Made by a program: the position numbers and the translations under genes. The notes under the pieces are model-generated. The model saw nothing but the letters and a program-made list of their open reading frames with translations. It had not been told where the DNA came from and did no database searches. From Rhabditophanes sp. KR3021 (Eukaryota; Nematoda; Chromadorea; Rhabditida; Alloionematidae), in assembly GCA_963281155.1 (NCBI GenBank), contig CAUJLY010000004.1, forward strand, positions 372,001 through 436,000: DNA of 64,000 nt, read 5' to 3'. Below are positions 8,910 through 22,332 of this stretch, in pieces; position 1 is the stretch's first letter, and every line of letters begins with the position of its first letter.

Positions 8910-11634
8910 ATGGTGAAAGGTCAGCTTGGTCTGTTTTTGATATTTGTTGGAGCTAATTTTGGCTTGTGCCAGCACCAAGTCGGCCCGCCGTCCCAGCCCG
9001 ATAGGCCAGGTAAGGTGGTTTTGTGGGAGGTTAGTTAAATGTGGGTATCATTGTTTCTTAGATTGCTCGGCTTCCTGGCAAAGTGTAGACTTGTCGTTTG
9101 TGGCTCAATTGTCGCAATGCACTGACTACGAAGAAGGAGGTGGCGTTCCATGCAGCCCAAACAATCCTACAACTTGCACTGGTCGAAACCCATTCTGTGC
9201 TCAAACCGAAGATAAAGCTAATTTTAAATGCTGCTCAGACGTCATCCAAGACTCTATCGAAATGCCCCACCTCCACCAAGATCAAATTAAACCAGTCTGT
9301 CCTAATGGAGCCATTCCTTTTAAGATGCCGCATGTTATGTTGTGTGCACCAGAGATAGTAAATATTTGCCCGACTGAGTTTACGTGTGTCGAGGCTGGCA
9401 ATGGACATTTATTGCCACCTGAGTCAAGGAGTTTGTGCTGCAAGACCACAACTTTGTACTCCTTTGCAAAGGTATTTTTGGAGTTAGGGTTGTCGCCGAG
9501 GTTGATTCCAAACCCACCCATACATGCTATTGACTATGTTACTTTGAATGTACATACTTCGGCTTTGGATCACGCTCCAGAAATTAGGACAGGTATGGGC
9601 TTCCAAACATAAACTATACCCTAATCCTCCAAATATTAAACCAAGCAATCTAAATATATTTTATTAAAACTAAACGAGGCAATCAAAAAGCATCCAAATC
9701 ATTCAAGGGTTATCTCGAGTTCGAGCATCTTTCTGGTCAAAAGATCTGCGATAGCGCAACCATTAACACTATTAAGCAAGTAGACGTCAGGCATAGAGCC
9801 CTTGCCGTCACCGCAACTAGTGACCTGATGCTTAACCTTTCCGCAAGGATATACTCCAGGTTTTGAGCATGTTCTTTGGTAGGTACTGCCAACTTGACGT
9901 AAGGAGTTTTGGCTGGATGCTTTCTGATCTTGTCCATACTCCCCAACATACAATATTCCTTTGTTGGACCTTGGATAGTTAGTGAGAATGCCATCGGCTT
10001 CTCTCGGATCGATCAGGAAATAGACGCGTATGCTTGACATTCTTCACTACCAAATCTCCACCCTTGCCCAACCTTTTAGAAGCATTGACATCGGTATCGT
10101 GGTTTAGTTCGCCAATACACACTTCTTCACATTCACGATACTTGATGTGTTTAGAACAACTACTGGCAACCAACTTGCAGTATGTACAATCCATTTCATC
10201 CGGTCATTCCTTCAGAATCAGATTCTAAAAGTGCTTTGGATGGAAACTTGAGATTGCACTTCTTACACTCAAATTTGCCTTTTTGAAATTTAGATTCAGC
10301 AAGTCTTGCCATTTTGTAGGCAACTTCTTTGCCATTAATGACTTCTCTCAGATCTTGCCCCATTTTCTTAGCCTGTCTATGGTTGAGATTGTTCACAAAA
10401 ATGGAAGAGATGCTTCCCCATTTGCAAGTTTAAAGAGTCTTCAAAAGTAGCTATAAATATTCCTTCAAGAGCATGGCAGCTTTAGAAGAATACCACATTT
10501 GTTGACTCAACTTAAAGAATTGAACTTCCACAATCTCTTCATCGCCTTGGCCTAGACACTCATCCCAACTATTGGCAATTGCTTCCTCCTTAAATGACAA
10601 AAGCCATGACTGCGTAGTTTGTAGGCTATATGTGATTTGTGAGTTCTATACCTGGCATATTCATCAGTAGCATTGAAAGCTTGACTTCACCATATTCTTT
10701 CCCATCCTTAGTCTTAATAACATAAAAGTTCATGCTTGCTACTTCATCAGCAGTCATTTTAATCACCAACTTTATTAACTGATCAACTGTATAGTCTTTT
10801 GTTAATTACCTTGCATGGTTTCTTTGAGCCTTCAGTACTATGCATGCTGCATTGGTGAAGTGATCAGACTGAGAGAAGTATACTTCGCAGTATTTATTCT
10901 TCTCACGTGTGGGGATCATTCCAAAGTGGTCAACTAAGAATATAAAAACAACCATTAGTAAACTTAATGACAATCTAAAAACATTAACAACAACAATTTT
11001 GAGAGTAACTAATATTCAAAAAAATGTAGTTTTAAAAGGAAAAGTTTGGTGTATTATTTACTTAAACGTTACCTTTAAAGAGCAATTGTTTGTGTAAATT
11101 GGATTTAACATGACATTTGTTATTAATTCCAGGGGACCATTTTGTGTTAGCTCCCTACCGACTCCTGGAGCCAGCGTACCTGAAAAAAGTGTCTCTTTAC
11201 CATGGACAAAACAACGGCTCCTACCTCCACGTCCTCCTGTTCGACCCAAACAGCCAAACTGAAACACTCCAATTTTATTACGACCGAAAATCACTTGGCA
11301 ACAAAGACATCGACCTAGACGTACCGATTCCCGACGGAGGTTTCATATCCAAAAGAATTATCAACCAAAGAACCACTGAATATCACCAAGCAAATGAACC
11401 ACCTAGTTTAAATTTCAAGCAAAATTGTAAGTCAAATAACCATACATTCATTTATGCTTTTTAGATCGAAAGATGTGGGTTGTAATGGTTTACAAGACTG
11501 TAGACCCCATCACAAGACTTTACGTTTCCGTTTCCACAGACTTCAACGCTCAATACAAAAATGCCCAGGAATTTTTAAAAAGCTCGACTGCTCAAAGACT
11601 TGGCGCACCTATTGGGGGCATACTTTTATGTTGA
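8910..11634 (+). CDS. Secreted lustrin-type cysteine-rich protein B (paralogue of A)
   Basis: Exons 8910..9009, 9062..9592, 11133..11426 and 11465..11634, phases all consistent (about 364 residues). The ATG at 8910 begins a signal peptide (MVKGQLGLFLIFVGANFGLC). The two cysteine modules and the C-terminal domain align with protein A from end to end: both have Glu-Ile-Arg-Thr-Gly-Asp-His-Phe, Leu-Cys-Cys-Lys-x-Thr-Thr-Leu and a late Arg-Lys-(Leu/Met)-(Tyr/Trp)-(Ile/Val)-Val motif. The third intron (9593-11132, 1,540 nt) interrupts exactly inside Thr-Gly-Asp, where gene A has no intron, and it contains decayed coding sequence on the other strand. Likely role: extracellular, possibly cuticle or defence related, by family only. 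Confidence 0.7.
9699..10905 (-). pseudogene. Decayed coding sequence nested in the intron of protein B
   Basis: The minus strand holds a chain of coding-like pieces in different frames: about 10905-10820, 10790-10660, 10620-10440 (ends at a stop), 10420-10196, 10194-10041 and 10040-9699. The pieces read with sensible composition, include paired cysteines (Cys-Lys-Lys-Cys at about 10270, Cys-Thr-Tyr-Cys at about 10180) and run on from one another only through shifts of frame near 10200 and 10040 and an internal stop at about 10430. The apparent gaps between the right-hand pieces are only 23-26 nt, too short for normal introns. I do not recognise the parent family. It is most simply a broken gene or element remnant inserted in the intron. 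A functional nested gene with unusual introns is less likely. Confidence 0.4.
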
Positions 11635-11639
11635 GTTTT

Positions 11640-13190
11640 GTTTGCATCACCTTTTAATGAGTTTATATTTTAGCTTACAACTGATTAAGGACGGAGAGAA
11701 GAGGTCATTTTTGGATGATTTGTGGCTTTCATTTTGGGTGTTGGAGTGGATTAAGTAATTAAAATATCCCTCCGCAACAACAATATTCATGTCCTTTTAA
11801 CTTAATAATGTTTCCCGAGAAAAAGGGCATCTCAGATTGTGACAAAGTCAAAACTTTGCCCTCAACTGCATAAATTTTGTGATGTCTATTTAAATAAAAT
11901 GATGTGATACCACCGTAAACTTTTGCTTTATGAATTTTGATGAACCACACATAGACAAGAAAGAGAAAGTAATAATTGGTGATGGGGAAAAGATGTAACT
12001 TTTGAAACAGACACTTACATACATATGGTACCAACCTTCGACTGCCCTCACCATTTCCAACCAGCTTTCCCTTTCACCCACCAAAAAAGAAATAATTAGC
12101 TCATAACCAACCCTTACTCATTCCCTTTGACGAACTTTTAATTAAACAATACCCATCTCCAATTATTATTATCTGCCCAAATCTTCTTCTTCCTCTACTA
12201 CAAACTTAAACTTAATTTAAAGGATAATGAGCCTTTAAATTCATCACCACAACCATCACAATCTTCCTTTCCAAAATCAATTTACCCTTGGGAAATCAGG
12301 TCCCACTAATAACACACACACACACACCAACCAACCAAAAAAGCCAAACTTAATTTCTTTTTAATTTGTGATTATTAAGTTTTGGTACATATATATGTCC
12401 TTTTTATAATATACACATGTATGTTGTTTGATGGATGATTTATGTTGTTGTTGTGATGGTGTCCTTTAGTGCCTTTTATGAAGAAGTTAATAGTTGCAAT
12501 ATGTTGTTGTTTGTAGTTGTTTAGATAGTCTAAAAATATTAGTTATGAGTTTGTTAATTATTGATAGAGTTAAGCGTGAGGAGCATTGATGTGCCGTGAA
12601 ATTAAATTGGATAAAATGTAATGGGGATGAAGTTTGGGGGACGAGCGTATTATTGATACCTTGTGGGGATGGAGTGGTACTGTATGTTGGGGATTTAATT
12701 AAATCTGCCAAAATGACAATAAAAAGCAATACTTACATCAATTTTTTTTATTTTGACAAATTAAAAATGTTTAATTCGAGATTTTATTGTTTTGATGGAG
12801 GCAATAATAATAATAATATGGAAGGAAAGAGCAAGATTGGATGTGTGTGTTGTCACCCGCCAACTGTCTGATTGACAACAAAATGTCTTTTAATTAATGT
12901 TTATGTAATATTAAAAAAAAAGCAAGAACCAATCACTTTTCGTATATACTCAATAGTGTCTTTAATTTATTGACATGCCATCAATGGTTTAAGGTGTTGA
13001 ATAAATTACAAATAAATCATTTTTATAATAGTCTTGTCGACGGATGTAGATGTCCAGATAAATTTAAATTCTATCTATTTTATATAATATATTTTATTTG
13101 TATCGGGAATAAGGTTTAAAGGGGGAGACACGGTTTGGCTTATTCGGGATAAATTAAGATCTGAGTTAGAGACGACACACGGTGTCACAG
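11640..13190. other. Intergenic, no gene seen
   Basis: AT-rich sequence between the lustrin-type gene and the zinc-finger gene. It includes a short AC repeat at about 12311-12330 and scattered open frames without codon bias. I see no convincing gene or RNA. Confidence 0.5.
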
Positions 13191-13194
13191 CTAT

Positions 13195-15227
<2,033 letters not shown>

Positions 15228-15299
15228 CTTCTTGGTTGGGACTATAAACAAAAAGAATATGAAGTTAAATGAGATAGTGAATGTATGTGACATCTTCTA

Positions 15300-17800
15300 G
15301 TAGCGGCCAAATGAATGGTAGGGTGAAGTGATGAAAAATGCATAACTTTACAGATTGGTTAAAATAAAAATTTATTTATCGCAAAGTGTTTTATCTATAT
15401 TAACACATATCCATATGTAATATTTTGCCACCAAAAGACAGGAGATTGTCAGAGAGTTTGTGGTAGTGAAGTGGTTGGATTTTTTGTCATCGGTGGTAAA
15501 GCGAGGGGTGGGGTAATAAATAAAAATCTATTTTGTCTGTTATTTTTCACTTCAACGCAACCTTTTTTTGCCTCCATCTGAAGAGGCAAAGAAGAGTCTC
15601 CTTTTTTAGTTTTGAATTAATTATCATTTTCTCATAAAAAATAGGCAAAAGGAGGTGAGGATGGGGAAAGCGAAGTAGAAATGAATTTGAATAATACATT
15701 ATCAGCCAAAAAAGGTCACTATAATTGTACCATAAACCACCGTAAATCTCAACAACTCTTTCATTTCAAATAAATATGATAATAGAATAGAATATTTAGA
15801 AAGAGAAAGATGAATCAATGATACCAGCTCCCGATTAAATGCTAGTTTTGTCATGATGCTGTTACCATTTTCAAATTACAATTCAAATTAGGTATAGGAT
15901 TGGCCTTTCTTTTGGTTTGTTATATCTCTACCCTCCTAAGGGACCTATTGGAGACAAGATTTGTATGGGATTCGGAAGCTTAATATTACTTTAAGATATA
16001 AGCTCATCACCACCCCATCCATATAAATATTATTATAATGTAATGATGAGTGTGTATGTAAATGTGTATTCGTGGTGAGTGTCATTCTTCTTTTTTGGTG
16101 AATGAAAAACCTATTTATCACATCATTATTACAGGGCAAAGTGATAGTTACATCTTTATCAAAAGATATACTCCACATTAACAATGAATAACTTTTTGGT
16201 TTTCAAGTCTTATAAATCGCCACAAAAATACTTTGATACCATCTTTCAACTTTAATTCCATCTTCTAATACTCCAACTTTAATACCATGTAATATTTAGT
16301 ATTATGTATATTTACGATTATGTCAAAGGGGTTGGTAGCAGCATTTTTTAAAAATTCATGAACGAATGTTTGGAGAACAAGTTTTAATATTATGAGTTAA
16401 CAAACACGCAATCCCCATCTAGTCTTGTCGTCTCCTGTGATAAATACAAATCGTCAAAGACAGGGATATCACTTATGCTGGTGGTAACACTGTTTATGTG
16501 CCATCTTATATTATTTAAAGATAATACATAAATATAGAAACTTTAGAACAAAAGACAACGATTAGGTTTATGAATGGGAGAAGCTGGTGCAAAAAATAGG
16601 ATAATAGACTTTTTGTTAAATGATATCAAGATGATCTGGGTGGTATTGATGTTTGTATAGAAGTACTTAATTTAGTTACATCCAACAGATGGTTTGATTG
16701 ACTTAGTTAATGGGGGGATTTGTACATGTCCAAATTAACAAACTAGTCATTATTAGGCAATTTAAACACTTCTGTCTTTTTGGAGTTACTTGGTGATAGC
16801 TCGTATTACATATCTTTTGTGTAAGCTAAAGTTTGAGGTTGTGTATGGCAAACAGTACACCTTTGTTGTTGTTTTTAGTTTATGGTAGGGACATGACCGG
16901 TCAAGACCTACTCTCACCAATTAATGTGCCACTTCTTTGAAATAGAATAAGAAAGCGACAAATATGATACAGTTTAAGACAAATTGGTTTCTTTATTTGA
17001 AACAATTACCAATCAAGTCAAGTTACCAGTTGAGGCATTTGATTTATACCGACTAGATGTGTCCAATTTCACACAACAACCTAAAACAACACCTTTGAAG
17101 GTGTTTTGTCCACTAAAATAAAATACAACATTTAATTGAATCTCACTTTTGATGAAAACAAGACAATTGAAGGGAAAGTCAATTATCATAGGAGTCAATT
17201 AAATTCAAAAAATGCCTGCATCACTTTCTGTCTTACTATTTGGTATATCAAATGCATGTCTTACTATTTGAATATATTAAATGTATGTCTTACTATTTGA
17301 ATATATTAAATTCATATACCAAAAGTGTGCTATTTAAATAATATAAAATAATATAAATAATCTACTGATTGCACACACCATCACTTCTAATTTAATTCAT
17401 TCATATACATCACTTCTCCTTATTGTCACCTCCAACCAAATTTATTATACAATTTAATATACACATTTGGAAATTGTGTTGGTGTGAGTGACTAATTGGT
17501 TAAGACATAAGTATATATATAGTCATAAATAAATTACCGTACTACTTCTTACTACCATCAACAATATACTAATCTCTTTCCCAACACCATACTCAAATCC
17601 CAAAACAATAAGATTATCTGTCCTCCTTTATTTAGGCCGAATAATATGATCATATTTATTATTTATTTAAAAAGAGTTGTTTTGACCAAATCCACCTACA
17701 GTAAATGGATTTGTATCCTTGTTTGGGTGAGTAAATCTAGATGGTGGCGGTGTGATTAACCAATCCCACTTTTAAATCCTCTTCTTACTTTCAAAATAAA
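15300..17800. other. Long gene-free region upstream of the Gfi1-like gene
   Basis: About 2.5 kb without a credible gene on either strand. It lies immediately 5' of a cell-fate transcription factor, so it may hold its enhancers. A small tandem repeat (17229-17313) is the only clear internal structure. Confidence 0.5.
17229..17313 (+). repeat. Three-copy tandem repeat, unit 28-29 bp
   Basis: Three adjacent copies begin TGTCTTACTATTTG at 17229, 17257 and 17286. Copies two and three differ at only a few positions; copy one has GTATATCAAATGCA in place of AATATATTAAATGT. Confidence 0.85.
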
Positions 17801-17853
17801 TTGAAAAAATAATGAAGCCACAACAACTATTTTTATTTAACAAAGTAATTAAG

Positions 17854-20800
17854 TTACAAGATAATTGCATTTTTATATGTTTCTCGGAGGATATTCTTTT
17901 GGATTTTACCCATTGTGTTGCGGGGCAGAGCATCCAAGAAGATTACTTTTTTGGGTACTTTGTAAGTGGCAAGGACATCTTTGCAATTTTTAATTATTTG
18001 ATGTTGATTCATTGCCTTGGTGGCCACAACCACAGCTAGGACAGCTTCTCCCAAATCTGGGTCCGGCACAGAGATAACAGCGCATTCGAGGACATTTTTG
18101 ATGTTCTCGATCACATCTTCTACTTCTTTTGGGTAGACATTCAAACCACCACTGATGATTAAATCCTTATTTCTGCCCATTATTTGCAAATATCCATTTT
18201 CGTCCAATCTTCCCGTGTCTCCAGTTATAAAGAAACCGTCCTCCGTAAATTCCTCCTTTGTTTTGAGGGGATTCTTCCAATACCCACCAAACATAGCATT
18301 ACTCCTAACCTCGACAACCTTATCCTTATTAATTCTAAGTTGAACTCCATCAACTGCCCGTCCAACTGTGCCACCAACTCTCTTCCCCTCAACCGGATTA
18401 GAAGCAATAACCATAGCTAAAAAGAAAAACGTAATCTAAAAGACAAATCATTCCTAACATGCCCTCACATCTGACAGCCCTAACCTTTACCATTCATCAC
18501 CAACCTACTGACACAACTAATTAGGCATATTATGGCGTTTAATTTAATTAGATGCATGGCCATACATTATATGTGGCAAATAAATAAAATATTTAATTAC
18601 TTACTTTCTGTCATTCCATAACGTTCCAAAATTTGCTTGCCTGTTTTGAGGTGGTGGAGGGTAGATTATTAAAAATAGTGGCATTTGATTTGGGATGTGT
18701 TTTTATTTTTAAGTGGTTCAATTTGAAGGGATGTTTTTGGAAGAAAGGTCTTCCGTGGGTGGGATGGCATTAGGTATTTTTTGATTTGAAGTTAAAAGAT
18801 CCAAACAAAAGCCAATGCCAGTCATGAAGAAAAGCCTAAAAAAGCCCAACTCGCATCTCACACTAACTCTACCAAAATCACAATCATCCCTCAAGATAGC
18901 AAAACTTAAAGAAGTATCAAAAAATGAACTTATTTAATCAACTTTAGATGATGACACCCTCTTAAGCCACCAATTGGCAAGACTGTCAACCAAATAATAT
19001 AAAGTCATTAATCTTCGTGGAGAATATGGGCTAGCTGTAGAAGGAAAGGTATCTTCAATTATTAAATAAGCATGCTGTTCCCAAGAAAACTAAATTTCGA
19101 AATAAGAAGGCTGGTGAGTTTGGTGATTGATTTGTGGAAAACATTGACCAAATTGGTTTTAGAAGGGCTTTTATGGGACATTAGTTATGATGGATCACCA
19201 TAAATTGCTTTCATCATTTACATGAGAGCAATGTTGTGGCGAAGAGAGGTGGAGGGAATTATGGATTGTGAAGCCTAGACAGCTTCTTGGTTTAATTATC
19301 AAATAGAATGAAGGTCAGGAGTTTTGAGTTGTGGTGAATAATAAAGCATCGGAATTCGATGGACTTATCATGATAAAGGAAGTGGCGAAGTCGAAATGAA
19401 CCGGCTTACTTCACAAAACAACCTTGATACTATATTTTGACCTAGAAGTGAGGAAATACTCGGTTTGGCAGAATGTCTGAGGATTACAATAGTTGTTGGT
19501 GGTGGGTATTTTGTCTTTGATTGGGGGATTGGTGTGTGCGGAAGAAACTAAAAATGGGCTTAGAAAGTTTGCTTAGGATTGCCCTCCCACTATTAAATGT
19601 ACCAGGAGAAGGTCGATGGCCAAGGTGGTGAACGAATTTAGATTCAATGATGATTAGTATTTTTGATCAGTCTACGCTAATTTACCTAAGTCTGAGTACA
19701 TTGCCGCTTCTGTGGTACAGACTCATTTTCCAAAGATGGTGAGAGGAATGGAGTGTGGAAGAGGATGCGAGTTGAAGTAGAAAAGGTGGAGACGGTGCGT
19801 GCTGGAAGAGATAGCAAGAACCGGAGAGTCAAATTAAGTGGTGTATTTAAGACATTCCGACATTGTCAAGAGAATCAGTGATTTCGGCATTAAACAACTT
19901 TTTAATCAAATTTCTTGTAATGTCTTTCTCATTTTTGGATAATAAACGTGTGTTGTTTAATTTACCTAAAATAAAATATGAGTTGCATAAAAAGAAATGA
20001 GACAATTGCCTGTTTTGAGGTAGAATTTATCCCAGACAGCAGAAGTCAAGGGAGCAGAACCACTGATGAAGAGGCGGATATTTTGATATGCTGAGGGTTT
20101 GAAATCCTTTGAATCAAGTAGACGGGAATAAAAGGTTGGGACACCTGACATGACACTTGCTTTGTTCATATATTTGATAGCTTTTGGTAGGTCGAATTTA
20201 GGTAGCCAGATAGCTGAAGATTGGGAAAAGAGACAACAGCTGAGTGACAGAAACATCCCATGAACATGATAAAATGGTAATGCGTGAAGTAAGACGTCAC
20301 GCGATCTAAATTGCCACAGAGATGTCAGACATTCACCTCCTTTGGTTAAGGCACCATGTGTGATCATGGCTCCCTTAGGAAGGCCAGTGGTTCCGCTTGT
20401 GTAGCAGATTGAGGCTATATCGGTCGGGGACACTGGTTCAATTGAGAAGTCGGGGGTTGTGTTGAGAGCTTCTGTTTTGAGGGTAGATTCACTGAGAATA
20501 TGAGTGATTTTGGGGAGAAATTGAATGTCCTTGTGGTGTGCAAGTGTTATGAATGCTTTAGGTTGGACATCATCAACGTAGTGATTTGTTTCTGTGGGTG
20601 TGTATGCGGGATTGACTGGCACGTAAATGGCTCCCAACCTCAAAACAGCCAAATACAAAGCTACACTATCCTCAGACTTGGTGACTCTAGCCAAGACACG
20701 GTCTCCTTTGTGGATTGCGTACTTACTATTTAACAAAGAAGCATACCTCCCTGACAACGTATCTATATCTCCATAACTCTTAACAGATTTATTCTCCAGA

Positions 20801-20889
20801 TACAACAAAGCATTCTTGGCATGGGCGGGATGAGCAAAATTAGTAGTGCTTACGAAATTAGAATTGCATCTCCTAAAAAAGATACTCAT
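17854..20889 (-). CDS. Malonyl-CoA synthetase (MatB/ACSF3 type), split by an inserted intron
   Basis: Exons 20889..20010, 18640..18605 and 18416..17854 sum to 1,479 nt, a 492-residue enzyme of normal length. It is an AMP-forming acyl-CoA synthetase: Tyr-Thr-Ser-Gly-Thr-Thr-Gly at residues 163-169, Gly-Ser-Ala-Pro-Leu, Glu-Arg-Tyr-Gly-Met-Thr-Glu, Gly-Asp-Thr-Gly, and the C-terminal Pro-Arg-Asn-Thr-Met-Gly-Lys-Ile-Gln-Lys-Asn with the catalytic lysine. The wording of these motifs follows bacterial MatB closely; ACSF3 is the usual animal counterpart. It makes malonyl-CoA from malonate for mitochondrial fatty-acid synthesis and protein malonylation. The N-terminus (MSIFFRRCNSNFVSTT) looks like a mitochondrial presequence. 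A 3' splice site ends 4 nt before the ATG. The 1,369-nt first intron has GC-AG ends and lies between direct repeats; if it is not spliced, translation stops soon after residue 294. Confidence 0.85.
18637..20021. mobile_element. 1.37-kb insert with 16-bp direct repeats inside the malonyl-CoA synthetase gene
   Basis: TTGCCTGTTTTGAGGT occurs at 18637-18652 and again at 20006-20021. Removing one copy plus the sequence between (1,369 bp) rebuilds an uninterrupted exon coding Leu-Lys-Thr-Gly-Lys-Gln-Ile-Leu-Glu-Arg-Tyr-Gly, the family sequence. The 16-bp repeat is therefore a target-site duplication or an equivalent duplication from the insertion. The insert has many stops in all frames, no obvious terminal inverted repeats, and no recognisable transposase. 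An A-rich stretch near 19970-20000 could be a decayed tail. It may be a non-autonomous element or a retrocopy. Confidence 0.75.
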
Positions 20890-20905
20890 GTTTCTAACAC
20901 AAAAA
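20890..20905 (-). promoter_or_regulatory. Probable trans-splice acceptor of the malonyl-CoA synthetase message
   Basis: On the minus strand ACTTTTTGTGTTAG ends 4 nt before the ATG. The same-strand ribophorin II gene stops about 270 bp upstream, so the pair could be an operon with spliced-leader addition here. Confidence 0.4.
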
Positions 20906-21158
20906 GTGTAATTCAATCATTAACCAATTTATTATTAAAAGATATGAGTGTCGAGAACACACGTTTTGCAATCAATAAAAAGAACAATTAACAACTTTTT
21001 GAATCAAATGTACGGTCTTTTTTAATAAAGCAAAATACATCATAGGATAAGATATAATATTTAAGATATAAATAAATAAGGGATCCTTGGACCACTATAA
21101 GAATGTAATAGGCCGTACAAGAGAAGGAAACCTTTTTTAAAGAAAACAAAAAAGTTAG

Positions 21159-22076
21159 TTATTCTTTCTTGAGACGTTGATCAGCCAAGTTTGTAAGAAG
21201 TCTGTTGCCAACGAAGAAGGCGAATGAACCGATTAGGGTTAAGTATTTGAGGCAGTCGAACATGTTGAGGGAAAACCAGAAGACTGTGTAGAGGCCCATG
21301 ATTGCGGTTAAAGAAAGTGGGAAGAGTAGGGCCCAGATAGTGCATGGAGTTGCTCTGAAGTTGATGCCAATCTTGATCCAGAGGACGAACATGAGGAGGA
21401 ATGGGGCAAGGCAGAGGACAGTGAACGTGTCTGCGTACAAGTTATTTGGTCTTTTCTCGGGTTCTTGGAAGAGATGAGTAAATTCTTTTTGGACTTCATA
21501 GTTAACTTCGAGAGATTTGCGAGCCGGCTTGAATGGCAGAGATGGTGGAGTGATTTTGATGTCGAAAGCATTGAATCTAATACCATTACTAGCTTGAGTA
21601 TCTCCAACAACAACAAATGCCTCATACAGCCCCCCAACTCCGTTAAATTGTTCCGTAAATTTGGCAATCAACACTTCGACCGAATATTCAGTCTGTCCTT
21701 TAACCTGCCCAGCAATAAAATTGACTTGATGCCCAGTTTCCTTGTGGATAAGAGTAATAAAGGCTTGCTGAACTGTCACAGGTTTGTTTCCAGCAACCTC
21801 TTTAACATTAAACTTGACTATTAGTTTCTTCTTGTCATTTGCAACCAAAACATCACTTAATTTTCCATTGTCTTTGATGGCAGTGAGGTCCATAACATCG
21901 TGCTCCTTGGCATTATATACATTGACTCTGAGTTTATCTACCTTCACTTCGTAAGTAGTGGGTTTAGAAGGTGGTGGTGTTGTTTTAGGTTGCTGAGTCG
22001 TGGCTTCGGCCTTTGTTGCTCCATGAACTAAGCAAGCTGCCAATAATAGAAAAGAAGTAATTAATGGAACCCGCAT
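21159..22076 (-). CDS. RPN2: Ribophorin II, short (Swp1-sized) oligosaccharyltransferase subunit
   Basis: Single-exon 305-residue frame. A signal peptide (MRVPLITSFLLLAACLVHG) is followed by a Thr/Pro/Lys linker, a beta-rich luminal domain and three or four C-terminal membrane helices. The C-terminus has Phe-x-His-Leu-Phe-Gln-Glu-Pro-Glu-Lys-Arg-Pro and Leu-Asn-Met-Phe-x-x-Leu-Lys-Tyr-Leu with Gly-Asn-Arg-x-Leu, diagnostic of ribophorin II/Swp1, an ER subunit of the N-glycosylation complex. Human RPN2 is about 630 aa; here the N-terminal luminal half is absent and the signal peptide leads straight into the second half, as in yeast Swp1 (about 286 aa). A TTATTTTCAG site upstream of the ATG (about 22100) suggests a 5' UTR or trans-splice acceptor. 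Confidence 0.9.
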   Translation of the reverse strand: MRVPLITSFLLLAACLVHGATKAEATTQQPKTTPPPSKPTTYEVKVDKLRVNVYNAKEHDVMDLTAIKDNGKLSDVLVANDKKKLIVKFNVKEVAGNKPVTVQQAFITLIHKETGHQVNFIAGQVKGQTEYSVEVLIAKFTEQFNGVGGLYEAFVVVGDTQASNGIRFNAFDIKITPPSLPFKPARKSLEVNYEVQKEFTHLFQEPEKRPNNLYADTFTVLCLAPFLLMFVLWIKIGINFRATPCTIWALLFPLSLTAIMGLYTVFWFSLNMFDCLKYLTLIGSFAFFVGNRLLTNLADQRLKKE

Positions 22077-22332
22077 GGTTTCTATTTTTCTTTACAAACT
22101 GAAAATAAACGCATAATTAGTGTGAACAAATAAAAAATGAAACATTATCGTACCAAATAAGTACACAAATATATACACAAACTACTCAATGCTAAAAAGC
22201 TCCAACTCAAAGCCTTCTCTTCTTGACTTGATGTTGGAGAGATGTAGTTAAAGTAGACATGGGAAATAGTTGATAATATTTTGTATACTTTTGGTTGTCA
22301 AGCTTTTTAATAGATTTGGTTGTTGATTAAAT

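Noticed and set aside
11759..12871. Open frames of 80-90 codons in the 12-kb area
   Set aside because: No motifs, no codon bias, no partner exons; typical of AT-rich non-coding DNA.
18653..20005. Insert as an intact transposon
   Set aside because: No long frame, no recognisable transposase and no terminal inverted repeats; only the flanking duplication supports mobility.
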